Below, in pieces: positions 13,689-20,413 of a stretch of 26,061 bases of DNA. This DNA is from a virus. The stretch spans positions 1-26,061 of IMG/VR virus record IMGVR_UViG_3300028840_000408; one strand, given 5' to 3'. The notes under the pieces are model-generated. The model saw only the letters and a program-made list of their open reading frames with translations, had not been told where the DNA came from and did not search any database. Both the position numbers and the translations under genes were made by a program. How positions within the stretch are numbered: position 1 is the stretch's first letter; each line of letters begins with the position of its first letter.

Positions 13689-14272
13689 CTTGAGATTGCT
13701 ACAACATCCGCCTGGTGAACTCCAAAGGTCTCCAGGGGTACATCTACTTCGCCCTTCTGTAAGAGCTTGGTGATCAGAGCCTTAACCGTGGCTCCGTTGA
13801 CATCCAGAACCGTCTTGTGGTTCTTCCAGCTTCGACCTATGAGACGCAGGAGCTTGTCAACCTTTTCCTGCTCAGTTTTATTGAAGCTGACAACTACGTT
13901 ACGTGACACGATACCGCCGTGACCGTTGTCGTCCAGCCATTTAATGGCCGCAGGCTTCTTAGCTCCAGCGATGCTGGTCCGTGTGACCTTCTTAAAGGTC
14001 AAGGGCAAGCCATCCTTTGTCTGGATCTTGGCACCGATGGCCCACCCAGCTTCCAGGAACAGTTCCGGCAGTTGGTTCTCTTCAAGGTCACGCTTCTGTC
14101 CCTTGAGCTTCTTCAGTGCCAGTTCCGCGTCGGCGATCTCTTTTTCTTTGTTCTTCAGTTCCTTGGCTGCGGCGGAGATCCGGCTCAGAAGATCCTTATC
14201 ATCCTGGGCCTTTTCGACCTCATCAATGTACTGGCCATAGTCAAGGTTAACGTCTTTCTTTTCGTCGCTCAT
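13685..14272 (-). CDS. hypothetical replication-region protein with coiled coil
   Basis: 195 aa. An acidic N-terminus, then a Lys/Glu-rich coiled coil (about 30-68), then a globular alpha/beta domain with basic patches (AGAKKPAAIKWLDD, about 102-115). No family recognised. Its place just upstream of the SSB-like and helicase genes suggests a DNA replication or recombination helper. The start at 14272 overlaps the SNF2 stop and has GAGGA upstream. It is probably transcribed from the promoter at 14354-14382. Confidence 0.78.
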   Translation of the reverse strand: MSDEKKDVNLDYGQYIDEVEKAQDDKDLLSRISAAAKELKNKEKEIADAELALKKLKGQKRDLEENQLPELFLEAGWAIGAKIQTKDGLPLTFKKVTRTSIAGAKKPAAIKWLDDNGHGGIVSRNVVVSFNKTEQEKVDKLLRLIGRSWKNHKTVLDVNGATVKALITKLLQKGEVDVPLETFGVHQADVVAISS

Positions 14273-15831
14273 TTCAATCCTCGATACAATTCGTAAGCAT
14301 CTTCATCATTTCGTGATTCAGTATTGATCACTTGTTCTTCATTCGACTCAGCTATAATAGCATCCTTGCCACCGTAAGTCAATAACCATTTTCTTAATTT
14401 TCCATCAATTACTGAACTTGCTGAATCAAATTTACGACGAAGGGCTGTAATGATATCAAGATCCATGCTATTATTGGCCACTAGGTCAATAATATTTACC
14501 TGATTGATTTGCCCAGCACGGTGGTTGCGGTCCTCAGACTGCAATCTTTCCTTCAGCTTGTAGCTGTTGGAATAGTAGATCATGGTCAAGGCTTCAATTA
14601 ATGTGTGGCCTTCTCCCATTGACTCAGGAGTGGCCACCAGGAACTGGACCTTGTCCCAGGGCTCTTTCTTGAACCGCAGCTTGTTGTCCTCTCGCTCATC
14701 CATGGGCACGGTGCCGTCCCAGCGAACGGCCCTGTCCCCCAGCATGTCACAGATCTGGTTGATGTCTTCAATAAACCTTGCCCAGATGATGCACTTGTGC
14801 GGTAGGTCCTGGGTGATTTCGCCCAAGAGTTGGAGCCGGGGATTCTTGCCTTTGTCGATGGGCGTCATGATCTTGTCGTCACCGGTGGGCAGATACCCGC
14901 AGAGAACTTGCTGGAGCCGGAGCAGCCGGACGATGACCTGAGGCGTGAACACCATCTCACCTTCGAACTCGGTCATGAACTCGGTTTGGATGTCCATGTA
15001 CAGCTTGACCTGGTTGGGGCTCATATCAAACCCACGGTACGAATACAGCTTAGGTGGCAAGTCCTTGAGAACGTCTTCCTTGAGAACTCGTGAGGACATG
15101 GACGCAACCAACTCACTGAGGATGTGTAGATTCTGGTACGCAACACACAGTGGGAACTCTCTTTGGTTGTCACCATCTCCGCGTGTGATCTTCTGCCAGA
15201 CACCAAAGAAGGTCTTGAAGTCCTGGTAATCGGCCAGGCCGTAACCGGTCTTGGCCCAGAAGTCGGGCTCCAGATATCGGAACTGCGTGTAGATATCAAA
15301 GGGCGTGTTAGTGATGGGCGTTCCACACAGTGTACGCTTATACTCTGCGTACTTGCCAGAGGCCACCACAGTGCGTGTAACCTTCGCAGACGGCGTCTTG
15401 ATCCGGTTGGACTCATCGCACACGTAGAAGCATTTACGCTTCGACAGGAAGTCCTTGGCCGCCTTCTTACCTGCTACGGTTTTGATGGCATCGTAAGACA
15501 TAGTAAAGATGGGGAGGCCGTCCCGGTAGTTGAGAATGTCCTTGACCTCACGTTGGTGATACTTGGTCTTGCTCTTCTTACTCTGATAGGCCAGGGAGCG
15601 ATGCTCAATGGATACCAGTTCTGGGATCTCGTAGATCACCCAGTTGGTGTGGAGGCCATTGGGAGCCAGGACAAACATGGCGTCAATCAGTCCCTGCTTG
15701 TAAAGCTCTTCTGCTTCCCACAGAGCCAAGTACGTCTTACCTGTACCCTGCTCCCAATGAATGGCCCGCACCTTATCAAGGCCATGCTCTTTAAATTCCT
15801 TTGCTTGATGTTCGAATGGATCTTTTTTCAT
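14269..15831 (-). CDS. SNF2-type (SF2) helicase/ATPase
   Basis: 520 aa, the compact phage form of SNF2 with no accessory domains. Visible motifs: Walker A WEQGTGKT (26-33, K32), motif II DESNRIK (139-145, DESN in place of DEAH), motif III CGTPITN (169-175), a second RecA-like domain from about 345 (KCIIWARF), and motif VI QSEDRNHRAGQ (431-441, arginines R435 and R438). These enzymes use ATP to translocate on double-stranded DNA and are common in phage replication modules. The last 45 residues are AT-rich at DNA level and contain an embedded promoter. The start at 15831 has a weak ribosome binding site and overlaps the preceding stop, suggesting coupling. Confidence 0.95.
   Translation of the reverse strand: MKKDPFEHQAKEFKEHGLDKVRAIHWEQGTGKTYLALWEAEELYKQGLIDAMFVLAPNGLHTNWVIYEIPELVSIEHRSLAYQSKKSKTKYHQREVKDILNYRDGLPIFTMSYDAIKTVAGKKAAKDFLSKRKCFYVCDESNRIKTPSAKVTRTVVASGKYAEYKRTLCGTPITNTPFDIYTQFRYLEPDFWAKTGYGLADYQDFKTFFGVWQKITRGDGDNQREFPLCVAYQNLHILSELVASMSSRVLKEDVLKDLPPKLYSYRGFDMSPNQVKLYMDIQTEFMTEFEGEMVFTPQVIVRLLRLQQVLCGYLPTGDDKIMTPIDKGKNPRLQLLGEITQDLPHKCIIWARFIEDINQICDMLGDRAVRWDGTVPMDEREDNKLRFKKEPWDKVQFLVATPESMGEGHTLIEALTMIYYSNSYKLKERLQSEDRNHRAGQINQVNIIDLVANNSMDLDIITALRRKFDSASSVIDGKLRKWLLTYGGKDAIIAESNEEQVINTESRNDEDAYELYRGLK
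14354..14382 (-). promoter_or_regulatory. sigma70 promoter inside the SNF2 gene end
   Basis: Minus strand TTGACT (5 of 6), a 17-nt spacer and TATTAT (5 of 6). These hexamers and spacing are identical to those at 16575-16603. It lies about 82 nt upstream of the start at 14272, so it can drive the coiled-coil protein, the SSB candidate and the replication genes beyond. Confidence 0.72.
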
Positions 15832-16094
15832 CTATCTACCACAGCCTTTAACATGAAAATTAATTCACCGTCAACCATCAGCAGTAACAAGTAGTCTCCG
15901 ACATACCGGAACTGATAGTAACACTCATACACCGCATCAATTGGTTTTAGTTGTAATATTTCAGGGTTGCAATTACTCTCCGGGCAGTACACCCGGCAAT
16001 AGATGTCACTACTGCCGGGCGATACTGCGTCAGGAGTAAATACCAGTCGATGCTTTCTACCCGTAGAGTAGTGTTGCACCGAATGGTTGATCAT
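15828..16094 (-). CDS. small beta-rich protein, 88 aa
   Basis: A mostly beta-strand protein with many Tyr residues and four cysteines in the middle (C33, C37, C42, C58). The ATG at 16094 has GGAGGA upstream and overlaps the stop of the preceding gene (ATGA). No family recognised. It looks like a small beta-sandwich and travels with the next-upstream Ig-like gene. A virion or binding role is possible but not shown. Confidence 0.7.
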   Translation of the reverse strand: MINHSVQHYSTGRKHRLVFTPDAVSPGSSDIYCRVYCPESNCNPEILQLKPIDAVYECYYQFRYVGDYLLLLMVDGELIFMLKAVVDR

Positions 16095-16507
16095 CCAAAG
16101 TGTCCTCCACGGGCAACCGAAGTCGCACCCAGAGCACTTAATGCGTTAAGCACTGCCGTATGGTTTGAGGCGGTCACCAGATCCTGGGCGTCAATCTTCG
16201 CCTCAATGGTGGCAATCTTGGCACCAACAGCGGCCAGGTTGTAAACACCAACCGAGTACTGCTTGGTTACTTCTAGGCCCAAGTCATCAGTCGCGATGAG
16301 CGACCACTCACCCTGGGCATCGGGAGTGAACGTTCCCTTTACAACTCTGGTTGAGCCGACCTGAGTAAGCCCAGAGCCGATCTGAAGTGTGGCCTCTACG
16401 CCGTCCAATTCGTCGTAGATAACAACCGTGGGGTTGTCTGTGGCCGGATCACCGTTGCACCGCAAGCGGAACTCGATGACCTCATTTACTTTGTAGCCTT
16501 TTGCCAT
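16091..16507 (-). CDS. Ig-like beta-sandwich protein, 138 aa
   Basis: Residues 1-90 read as an alternating beta pattern ending in a DDLGLEVTKQYSVGVYN strand pair, typical of an immunoglobulin-like sandwich. Residues 92-130 form an Ala-rich helix (GAKIATIEAKIDAQ), and the protein ends in GGHFG. This looks like a small virion-associated or binding protein rather than an enzyme. It is the first gene after the promoter at 16575-16603, with GAGGAGA 5 nt before the ATG and a leader of about 60 nt. Its location next to SNF2, far from the tail genes, is unusual. Confidence 0.7.
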   Translation of the reverse strand: MAKGYKVNEVIEFRLRCNGDPATDNPTVVIYDELDGVEATLQIGSGLTQVGSTRVVKGTFTPDAQGEWSLIATDDLGLEVTKQYSVGVYNLAAVGAKIATIEAKIDAQDLVTASNHTAVLNALSALGATSVARGGHFG

Positions 16508-16574
16508 GTGTGTCTCCTCTAACTAAGTTTCTATCGTCAGTCAGGCAGTCCTCCGAGAACCGCAACAAGTACCT

Positions 16575-16603
16575 ATAATACACTACTCGGGACCTGGAGT
16601 CAA
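16575..16603 (-). promoter_or_regulatory. sigma70 promoter for the SNF2 unit
   Basis: Minus strand TTGACT and TATTAT with a 17-nt spacer, each 5 of 6 to consensus. The -10 is in a true intergenic gap and the -35 overlaps the stop codon of the metallopeptidase gene. The first gene downstream starts at 16507. Confidence 0.85.
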
Positions 16604-17037
16604 GACTTTTTCTTCTTCTTCTTCTTCTTCTCCTCCGGTAATTCTTCCCAATCGAACAGGTCCGACATTCTGCGTAGTTCTACCAGAGTCCTGGCCAGCA
16701 CGTCTGTAGGCCGTTCAAGGAAAACAAGCTCCTCTTCCCTGGTTAATGTGCCCTTAAGCTTATCACAAATTTCTGCTGTTCGGACGTGAACCATCTCATG
16801 TAGGATCGACTCTTCCATGTCTGTATCGTCAGCGTTGGCAGACCAAGTGCTGGGATCTGAGATCCGGATGTGGGCCGTCATGTACGGCAACGAATGCCCG
16901 ACCTGGGCGTAGCAATCATTCATATCAGAATCATTGTGCATTGTCCACGATATTTCCCAATCCCGTAAGGCGAGTTTATTTCTCCAATATCTGATGACGT
17001 CGTTGATTTGTTCTCCTGTTAACGTTTTGTAAATCAA
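16600..17037 (-). CDS. HExxH metallopeptidase-like protein, TTG start
   Basis: 145 aa. The zinc-binding motif is ILHEMVH (78-84, ligands H80 and H84, general base E81), with acidic candidates for a third ligand near 101-109. The preceding strand TAHIRIS (54-60) and helix layout fit a compact minimal zincin. The C-terminus is EE followed by eight lysines and Ser, from a CTT-type triplet repeat at 16606-16629. The start is a TTG at 17037, supported by GGAGG 6 nt upstream. No ATG is near, and upstream codons lie inside another gene. Related phage zincins are of unknown function; an anti-defence or host protein-cleaving role is speculation. Confidence 0.8.
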   Translation of the reverse strand: MIYKTLTGEQINDVIRYWRNKLALRDWEISWTMHNDSDMNDCYAQVGHSLPYMTAHIRISDPSTWSANADDTDMEESILHEMVHVRTAEICDKLKGTLTREEELVFLERPTDVLARTLVELRRMSDLFDWEELPEEKKKKKKKKS

Positions 17038-17321
17038 AATACACCTCCATAGTAAATAAGTAAGGCCAGCCACACGGTGTTGGCAATGGCCACGAACCAC
17101 GCACCAAGGCCACTGAACTTCTGGCCCAGGTTGGGATAATAGAACAGGTTCCAATACCCCCAGATAGTGAAGAAGGCAACCGCAACCCAGGAGACTCCGG
17201 CCACGCTCTTCAACGTCCAGACACTGTGGATGTTCAAGCAAACAAAGAAGCCTCCGAACATCTCGAAGGCCCCGTTGATTTTATCCGTGAATTTGTTTAA
17301 GAAGCTTTTGATGTGCAACAT
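17034..17321 (-). CDS. small multi-pass membrane protein, 95 aa
   Basis: The ATG at 17321 has GGAG 5 nt upstream and was preferred over in-frame starts further up that lie in another gene. Hydrophobic segments lie at about 20-35, 40-62 and 71-93, so two or three membrane passes. The first 18 residues are basic and probably cytoplasmic. Its size and topology would fit a holin, but the location away from lysis genes and lack of an endolysin nearby leave this open. It overlaps the metallopeptidase start by 4 nt. Confidence 0.75.
   Translation of the reverse strand: MLHIKSFLNKFTDKINGAFEMFGGFFVCLNIHSVWTLKSVAGVSWVAVAFFTIWGYWNLFYYPNLGQKFSGLGAWFVAIANTVWLALLIYYGGVF
17044..17048 (-). promoter_or_regulatory. 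ribosome binding site fixing a TTG start
   Basis: GGAGG on the minus strand, 6 nt before TTG at 17037-17035. It sits in the last codons of the membrane-protein gene, whose stop overlaps the TTG (TTGA). This site decides the start of the metallopeptidase gene. Confidence 0.8.
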
Positions 17322-17619
17322 AGGATCTCCATAGATGATTGCTGATGTACCGTCCTTCATTGCACGGGCGGATCTCGTTAGGAATATAGAAGTAGACATA
17401 CTCCCGGCTAGGCTCAGTAGATACGCACCATCGGCAGAGGCGGTAGTCTATCCTACGCATTGTACATGCGGCGGTAGGCTTCAAGGCCTCCTCCATATTT
17501 CTAGGGATCGGAGCCAGTTGTTCATAGGTCAAGGTTGTTCTGGTCCGTAATGGAGGCATCACAATCTCTCCGCCATTATAACGACAGAGAACTAGTGCTT
17601 GTTGGTTTTCAGTAGACAT
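17281..17619 (-). CDS. hypothetical protein with CxxC, 112 aa
   Basis: A basic protein with five cysteines, including a C62-x2-C65 pair in RLCRWC. No family recognised. The start at 17619 has AGGAAG upstream and lies in the end of the 57-aa gene (28-nt overlap). Its own end overlaps the membrane-protein gene by 41 nt, a long overlap for this genome. A small metal-binding fold is possible. Confidence 0.68.
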   Translation of the reverse strand: MSTENQQALVLCRYNGGEIVMPPLRTRTTLTYEQLAPIPRNMEEALKPTAACTMRRIDYRLCRWCVSTEPSREYVYFYIPNEIRPCNEGRYISNHLWRSYVAHQKLLKQIHG

Positions 17620-17765
17620 GCTTTCTTCCTGTCAAACGTCTCACGGTCGATCTCACCATAGGCCAAGGCCACATGGAGGTCAACCAGTTTCGGATTACAG
17701 CCAGGGGCGTAGCGGGGACGTCTGTCCCCACCTTTGCCACCTTTGCCATTCGTTGCTCGTACCAT
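17592..17765 (-). CDS. small basic protein, 57 aa
   Basis: ATG at 17765, stop TAG at 17592-17594. The N-terminus is Gly/Lys/Arg-rich (NGKGGKGGDRRPRYAPG). The middle (LVDLHVALAYGEIDRETF) looks like one helix and is reminiscent of a short HTH- or terminase-small-subunit-like segment, too little to name. The start forms a TAATG junction with the upstream stop, and without this gene 145 nt would be empty. The ribosome binding site is modest. Confidence 0.6.
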   Translation of the reverse strand: MVRATNGKGGKGGDRRPRYAPGCNPKLVDLHVALAYGEIDRETFDRKKACLLKTNKH

Positions 17766-18040
17766 TATTCCGCCAACTCCTCACTCCACTCACGGACGGC
17801 GATGCTTAGGTCACGTCTGGCCTCTACCACAGCCTTGTTGACCTGTACAAGCTGAGTGTTCAACGCAGACTGGAGGATATCCGGAGTGAGGTTAACCTGT
17901 CGGCCATCCACCACTACCCGCACTTCAGCCCCTGTGTCGTGCCACTTACTGGCGTTAGCTAGTAAGATCTTACAAGTGTTTTGTGCTGCCAGTGCCGCAT
18001 CCAGTGCATCCTGGGCGGCAGTTACTTTGTTGTTGGTCAT
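17765..18040 (-). CDS. hypothetical helical protein, 91 aa
   Basis: Ala-rich and largely helical, with one short beta segment in the centre (EVRVVVDGRQVNL, about 39-51). The start at 18040 has AAGGAG 6 nt upstream. No family recognised. It is the first gene after the shorter copy of the duplicated promoter segment at 18056-18116. Confidence 0.72.
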   Translation of the reverse strand: MTNNKVTAAQDALDAALAAQNTCKILLANASKWHDTGAEVRVVVDGRQVNLTPDILQSALNTQLVQVNKAVVEARRDLSIAVREWSEELAE

Positions 18041-18055
18041 GTTGTCTCCTTAGGT

Positions 18056-18116
18056 TCTATATTTGCCTTTCCAGATTGTTACGATTGTACGTTCCCGTTC
18101 GGGTATGTCACGATGT
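18056..18116. repeat. degenerate copy of a gene 3' end (copy 1)
   Basis: 61 nt that match 18230-18291 with one missing base and two substitutions, about 95% identical. On the minus strand it repeats the last 20 or so codons of the HTH-phosphoesterase gene. The missing base breaks the frame, so this copy encodes nothing on its own. It retains the promoter-like hexamers. A true gene end is 18230-18291. Confidence 0.92.
18084..18111 (-). promoter_or_regulatory. promoter-like element in repeat copy 1
   Basis: Minus strand GTGACA and TACAAT, both 5 of 6, separated by 16 nt because of the single-base deletion. It is about 44 nt upstream of the 91-aa gene start and lies in otherwise non-coding DNA. 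Confidence 0.5.
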
Positions 18117-18137
18117 TCGCCTTGTCCATTCGTCGCT

Positions 18138-18227
18138 CTAGGTAGTATACGCACCCAACCAACAAAGGAATGTGATGATGGCAGCAAGAACGAACGACAC
18201 CAAGATATTGAGTAATAGATCTCTCAT
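18138..18227 (-). CDS. 29-aa single-pass membrane peptide
   Basis: ATG at 18227 overlapping the stop of the phosphoesterase gene (ATGA), TAG at 18138-18140. After MRD come about 22 hydrophobic residues (LLLNILVSFVLAAIITFLCW), a clear membrane helix. It has no ribosome binding site of its own beyond the coupled stop. It sits between the two copies of the repeat. Small single-pass peptides in phages can act in lysis control, superinfection exclusion or inhibition of host membrane proteins; none is shown here. Confidence 0.55.
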   Translation of the reverse strand: MRDLLLNILVSFVLAAIITFLCWLGAYTT

Positions 18228-19825
18228 GCTCTATACTTGCCTTTCCAGATTGTTACGATTGTACGCTTCCCATTCGGGTATGTCACGATGTGTGAGTGCG
18301 ACCAGGAGGACGGTCCCATCATATACCAGCTATCGGTGTCCGTCTCACAGGATACGCCGCACACGTAAACGCCGTTGTAGATCCCGGCTTGATGCGTGTG
18401 ACCAATGTTCGCCTTGCGTGCCATCTTGGACAGGTTGTTGGCAGAACCACGGGCACCATTAGGCCCAAGGTTGCCGTGCATCCCGCACTCGATCTCCGCA
18501 GGCGTAATCAGCATACTCTGATCCGGACGCAGGAAGATAGCATCCATCGGATCTAGTCCCTGCAACTGGAAGGCGTGCTCCACGACGTGGAAGTCACGAC
18601 TGTGGGGGTCTGCCTGGATCGCACGGTAGAACGCAGCGTTGAGGTCGAACCACAGCAAGGCGTTCTTTGGGTCTTCCCGGCCATCCCGTCCAAGCCACTT
18701 CTCCATCCAGGTGCGGTCATGGTTTGAATCCACGACATACGTATCGCAATACTGTCTGTTGATGGATTTCAAAAATTCAACACAGCCTTGGATCTCTTTA
18801 GTGAGGTCGTTCCAGCCGCCAGACTTGACGAAGTTACGGAAGCGAGTATGTAGGCACTTACTGGACCAGTGGCTTGTCACGGCCCCGGCCATCACGTCGT
18901 GAACGAACTGCTTGCTGGGTGTCAGATCATCCAGCATCTTTTGGGAACAGGTATGCACCGCCTCATCCAGGAGCAGGCAGTGGGTGTCGCCCCATGTCAC
19001 GGCCTCAATACCATCATGGGTCCGGACCTTCTGATCTTCAACACAGAGATCCAGGTCGTAGATCACGCCCTCCTCGGTGGCGTTCAACTGACGAACCCAC
19101 CAGTTACCAGCGTCGTCTACCTCAACCAGCAGCCCGCCGTAGCAGTGATGGAACTCGGCCTTGAGGCCTTCACGCTTCTGGATGTAGTTACGCTTGGTAA
19201 CCGTACCAGTGGTGTACGTGAACTTGGTTCCCTCATATCGGCCAGAAGGGATGGATCGCATGGCAAACTTCACCTGCGGGAAGATGCTACTATCACGGGC
19301 CGTGTATGTCTCGAACCCGGCCAGCGGATTCACGGCAGTGGGGAGGATGTTCATCTCACCACACCACTGAAGGTGAGGAGCCAATTGGTGACGCTCATCA
19401 ACGATGAAGGGCACGACCTTGGGATCATACCACAGGCGATCATCGGTGCCCTTGGCCGTCCCACGCTTGACGGACATCTTGCCGTAGGCGTTCTGGTTGT
19501 ATGTGAATGTCCCAACCATCACCTGGGCATCGTAGTGATTCGCCAAAGCCATGAGGTTGTCCCATACAGGCCCGTGGACGTGGGTGTTGTTCTGGGCAGA
19601 GGTCAGGATGTACCGCTTGATCTTACCACGCTTGGGCAGCTTGACCGGCACGGCCTCAATACCACTGACTGTACCGCTTGCCAGCTTCTTTGTCCGGTCG
19701 ATCCCGGCCTTCTTCAGGTGGTGATAGATGGATGCTCTACCCACACCTAGTTCCTTGGCCGTTGCTTGGACGTTGCCGCCCTGTCGTTGATACATGTCCA
19801 CTACCTGTTCTGTTGTTACTTTCAT
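18224..19825 (-). CDS. HTH plus metallophosphoesterase protein (possible T5 A1-like nuclease)
   Basis: 533 aa. Residues 14-42 form a Fis-like helix-turn-helix (NVQATAKELGVGRASIYHHL). After a linker comes a region with calcineurin-like phosphoesterase signatures: WGDTH (278-282), DSNHD (366-370), ECGMHG (446-451) and GHTH (475-478). The motifs suggest a two-metal phosphodiesterase, so this may be a DNase or RNase guided by the HTH. The T5 early protein A1, needed for host DNA breakdown, has been linked to this superfamily; homology here is only a suggestion. The start at 19825 has AAGGAG 6 nt upstream. The tail of the gene is duplicated just downstream. A cyclic-nucleotide or Ap4A phosphatase is the main alternative. 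Confidence 0.82.
   Translation of the reverse strand: MKVTTEQVVDMYQRQGGNVQATAKELGVGRASIYHHLKKAGIDRTKKLASGTVSGIEAVPVKLPKRGKIKRYILTSAQNNTHVHGPVWDNLMALANHYDAQVMVGTFTYNQNAYGKMSVKRGTAKGTDDRLWYDPKVVPFIVDERHQLAPHLQWCGEMNILPTAVNPLAGFETYTARDSSIFPQVKFAMRSIPSGRYEGTKFTYTTGTVTKRNYIQKREGLKAEFHHCYGGLLVEVDDAGNWWVRQLNATEEGVIYDLDLCVEDQKVRTHDGIEAVTWGDTHCLLLDEAVHTCSQKMLDDLTPSKQFVHDVMAGAVTSHWSSKCLHTRFRNFVKSGGWNDLTKEIQGCVEFLKSINRQYCDTYVVDSNHDRTWMEKWLGRDGREDPKNALLWFDLNAAFYRAIQADPHSRDFHVVEHAFQLQGLDPMDAIFLRPDQSMLITPAEIECGMHGNLGPNGARGSANNLSKMARKANIGHTHQAGIYNGVYVCGVSCETDTDSWYMMGPSSWSHSHIVTYPNGKRTIVTIWKGKYRA
18230..18291. repeat. gene 3' end, intact copy (copy 2)
   Basis: 62 nt inside the last codons of the HTH-phosphoesterase gene, duplicated at 18056-18116. 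The segment from the end of this copy to the end of copy 1 is 176 nt long, so the structure looks like a short tandem duplication whose spacer now holds a membrane peptide gene. Confidence 0.92.
18258..18286 (-). promoter_or_regulatory. promoter-like element in repeat copy 2
   Basis: Minus strand GTGACA and TACAAT, both 5 of 6, with an optimal 17-nt spacer, within codons for the C-terminus of the phosphoesterase. The start of the 29-aa peptide is 31 nt downstream of the -10. The hexamers agree with the other promoters of the window. Confidence 0.5.
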
Positions 19826-19834
19826 GAAGACTCC

Positions 19835-20413
19835 TTAGGTTGAGGCATTCCGCAGGGAGATATCCAAGACGTTCATGATATCATCTGCTTTCTTGTACGC
19901 ACTGTTCCAAGGACGGGGACATACGATTGCAGTTCCCCCGGCCTCTGTCCAGGCATTTGTGTTTCTATCCCAGTCATCCAAGAGCACGGCATCAGGGCCA
20001 GCGGCTTTCGCAATGGCTTCCTTGCAATCACCGACCAAGATTCTCTTGCGATACTTGGGCATGTTAGCGTTAATCCAGTCGAACCGTCCGTCAATAGTCC
20101 CATCCTCATGGCACGGGGAGGACAGAAGGAATACGTTACCTGCGAAGTAACGTTCGCACTTCGACAGGATCTCTGGGCCGTCAGGCATCCAGCCCAATGA
20201 AGCCCAGAAGTTGCGGTTCATTCCCGTGAAGAGGTCCTTAAGCTCCACGTCGAAGGCAGGGTCCTTATAGAAGTCCCAGCCCTTCGGGCCAAAGGTGTAC
20301 GGCCAATACTGTAGCGTAGCGTCACCAGGTGACCAACGCTTCCCGTGGAGTCGGTGACATCCTGCCAGCCAATCCACAAGCACTCCGTCTACGTCAAGGA
20401 ATAAGGTTCTCAT
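19835..20413 (-). CDS. HAD-family 5'(3')-deoxyribonucleotidase-like
   Basis: 192 aa from the ATG at 20413, which has GGAG 9 nt upstream and a TAATG junction. HAD motif I is FLDVDGVLVDWLAG (5-18; nucleophile D7, acid D9), motif II LLSSP (96-100), motif III around K123-K131 (RILVGDCKEA) and motif IV LLDDW (144-148). This layout fits the NT5C deoxyribonucleotidase family, which removes the 5' phosphate from dNMPs. It stands beside a dATP/dGTP diphosphohydrolase-like gene, so the pair may reshape nucleotide pools. A polynucleotide phosphatase is possible. Confidence 0.85.
   Translation of the reverse strand: MRTLFLDVDGVLVDWLAGCHRLHGKRWSPGDATLQYWPYTFGPKGWDFYKDPAFDVELKDLFTGMNRNFWASLGWMPDGPEILSKCERYFAGNVFLLSSPCHEDGTIDGRFDWINANMPKYRKRILVGDCKEAIAKAAGPDAVLLDDWDRNTNAWTEAGGTAIVCPRPWNSAYKKADDIMNVLDISLRNAST

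Noticed and set aside
16606-16629. CTT triplet repeat as a phase-variation switch
   Set aside because: Changes in multiples of three keep the frame, so it cannot switch the gene on and off; length variation of the lysine tail remains possible.
17038-17241. N-terminal extension of the metallopeptidase frame
   Set aside because: The extension lies inside the membrane-protein gene, reads as low-quality Cys/Leu/Arg-rich sequence and has no ribosome binding site; the TTG at 17037 is far better supported.
17034-17321. Holin assignment for the 95-aa membrane protein
   Set aside because: Topology fits, but no endolysin or spanin gene is near, and it lies in an accessory block, so only 'membrane protein' is supportable.
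18079-18129. 16-codon minus-strand frame (MDKANIVTYPNGNVQS)
   Set aside because: It is the frameshifted remnant of the duplicated gene tail with no ribosome binding site, so I treat it as non-coding.
15163-19750. Long open frames on the plus strand (for example 15163-15894 and 18869-19750)
   Set aside because: They lie wholly or almost wholly antisense to the SNF2 and HTH-phosphoesterase genes, have no ribosome binding sites and show no recognisable motifs.
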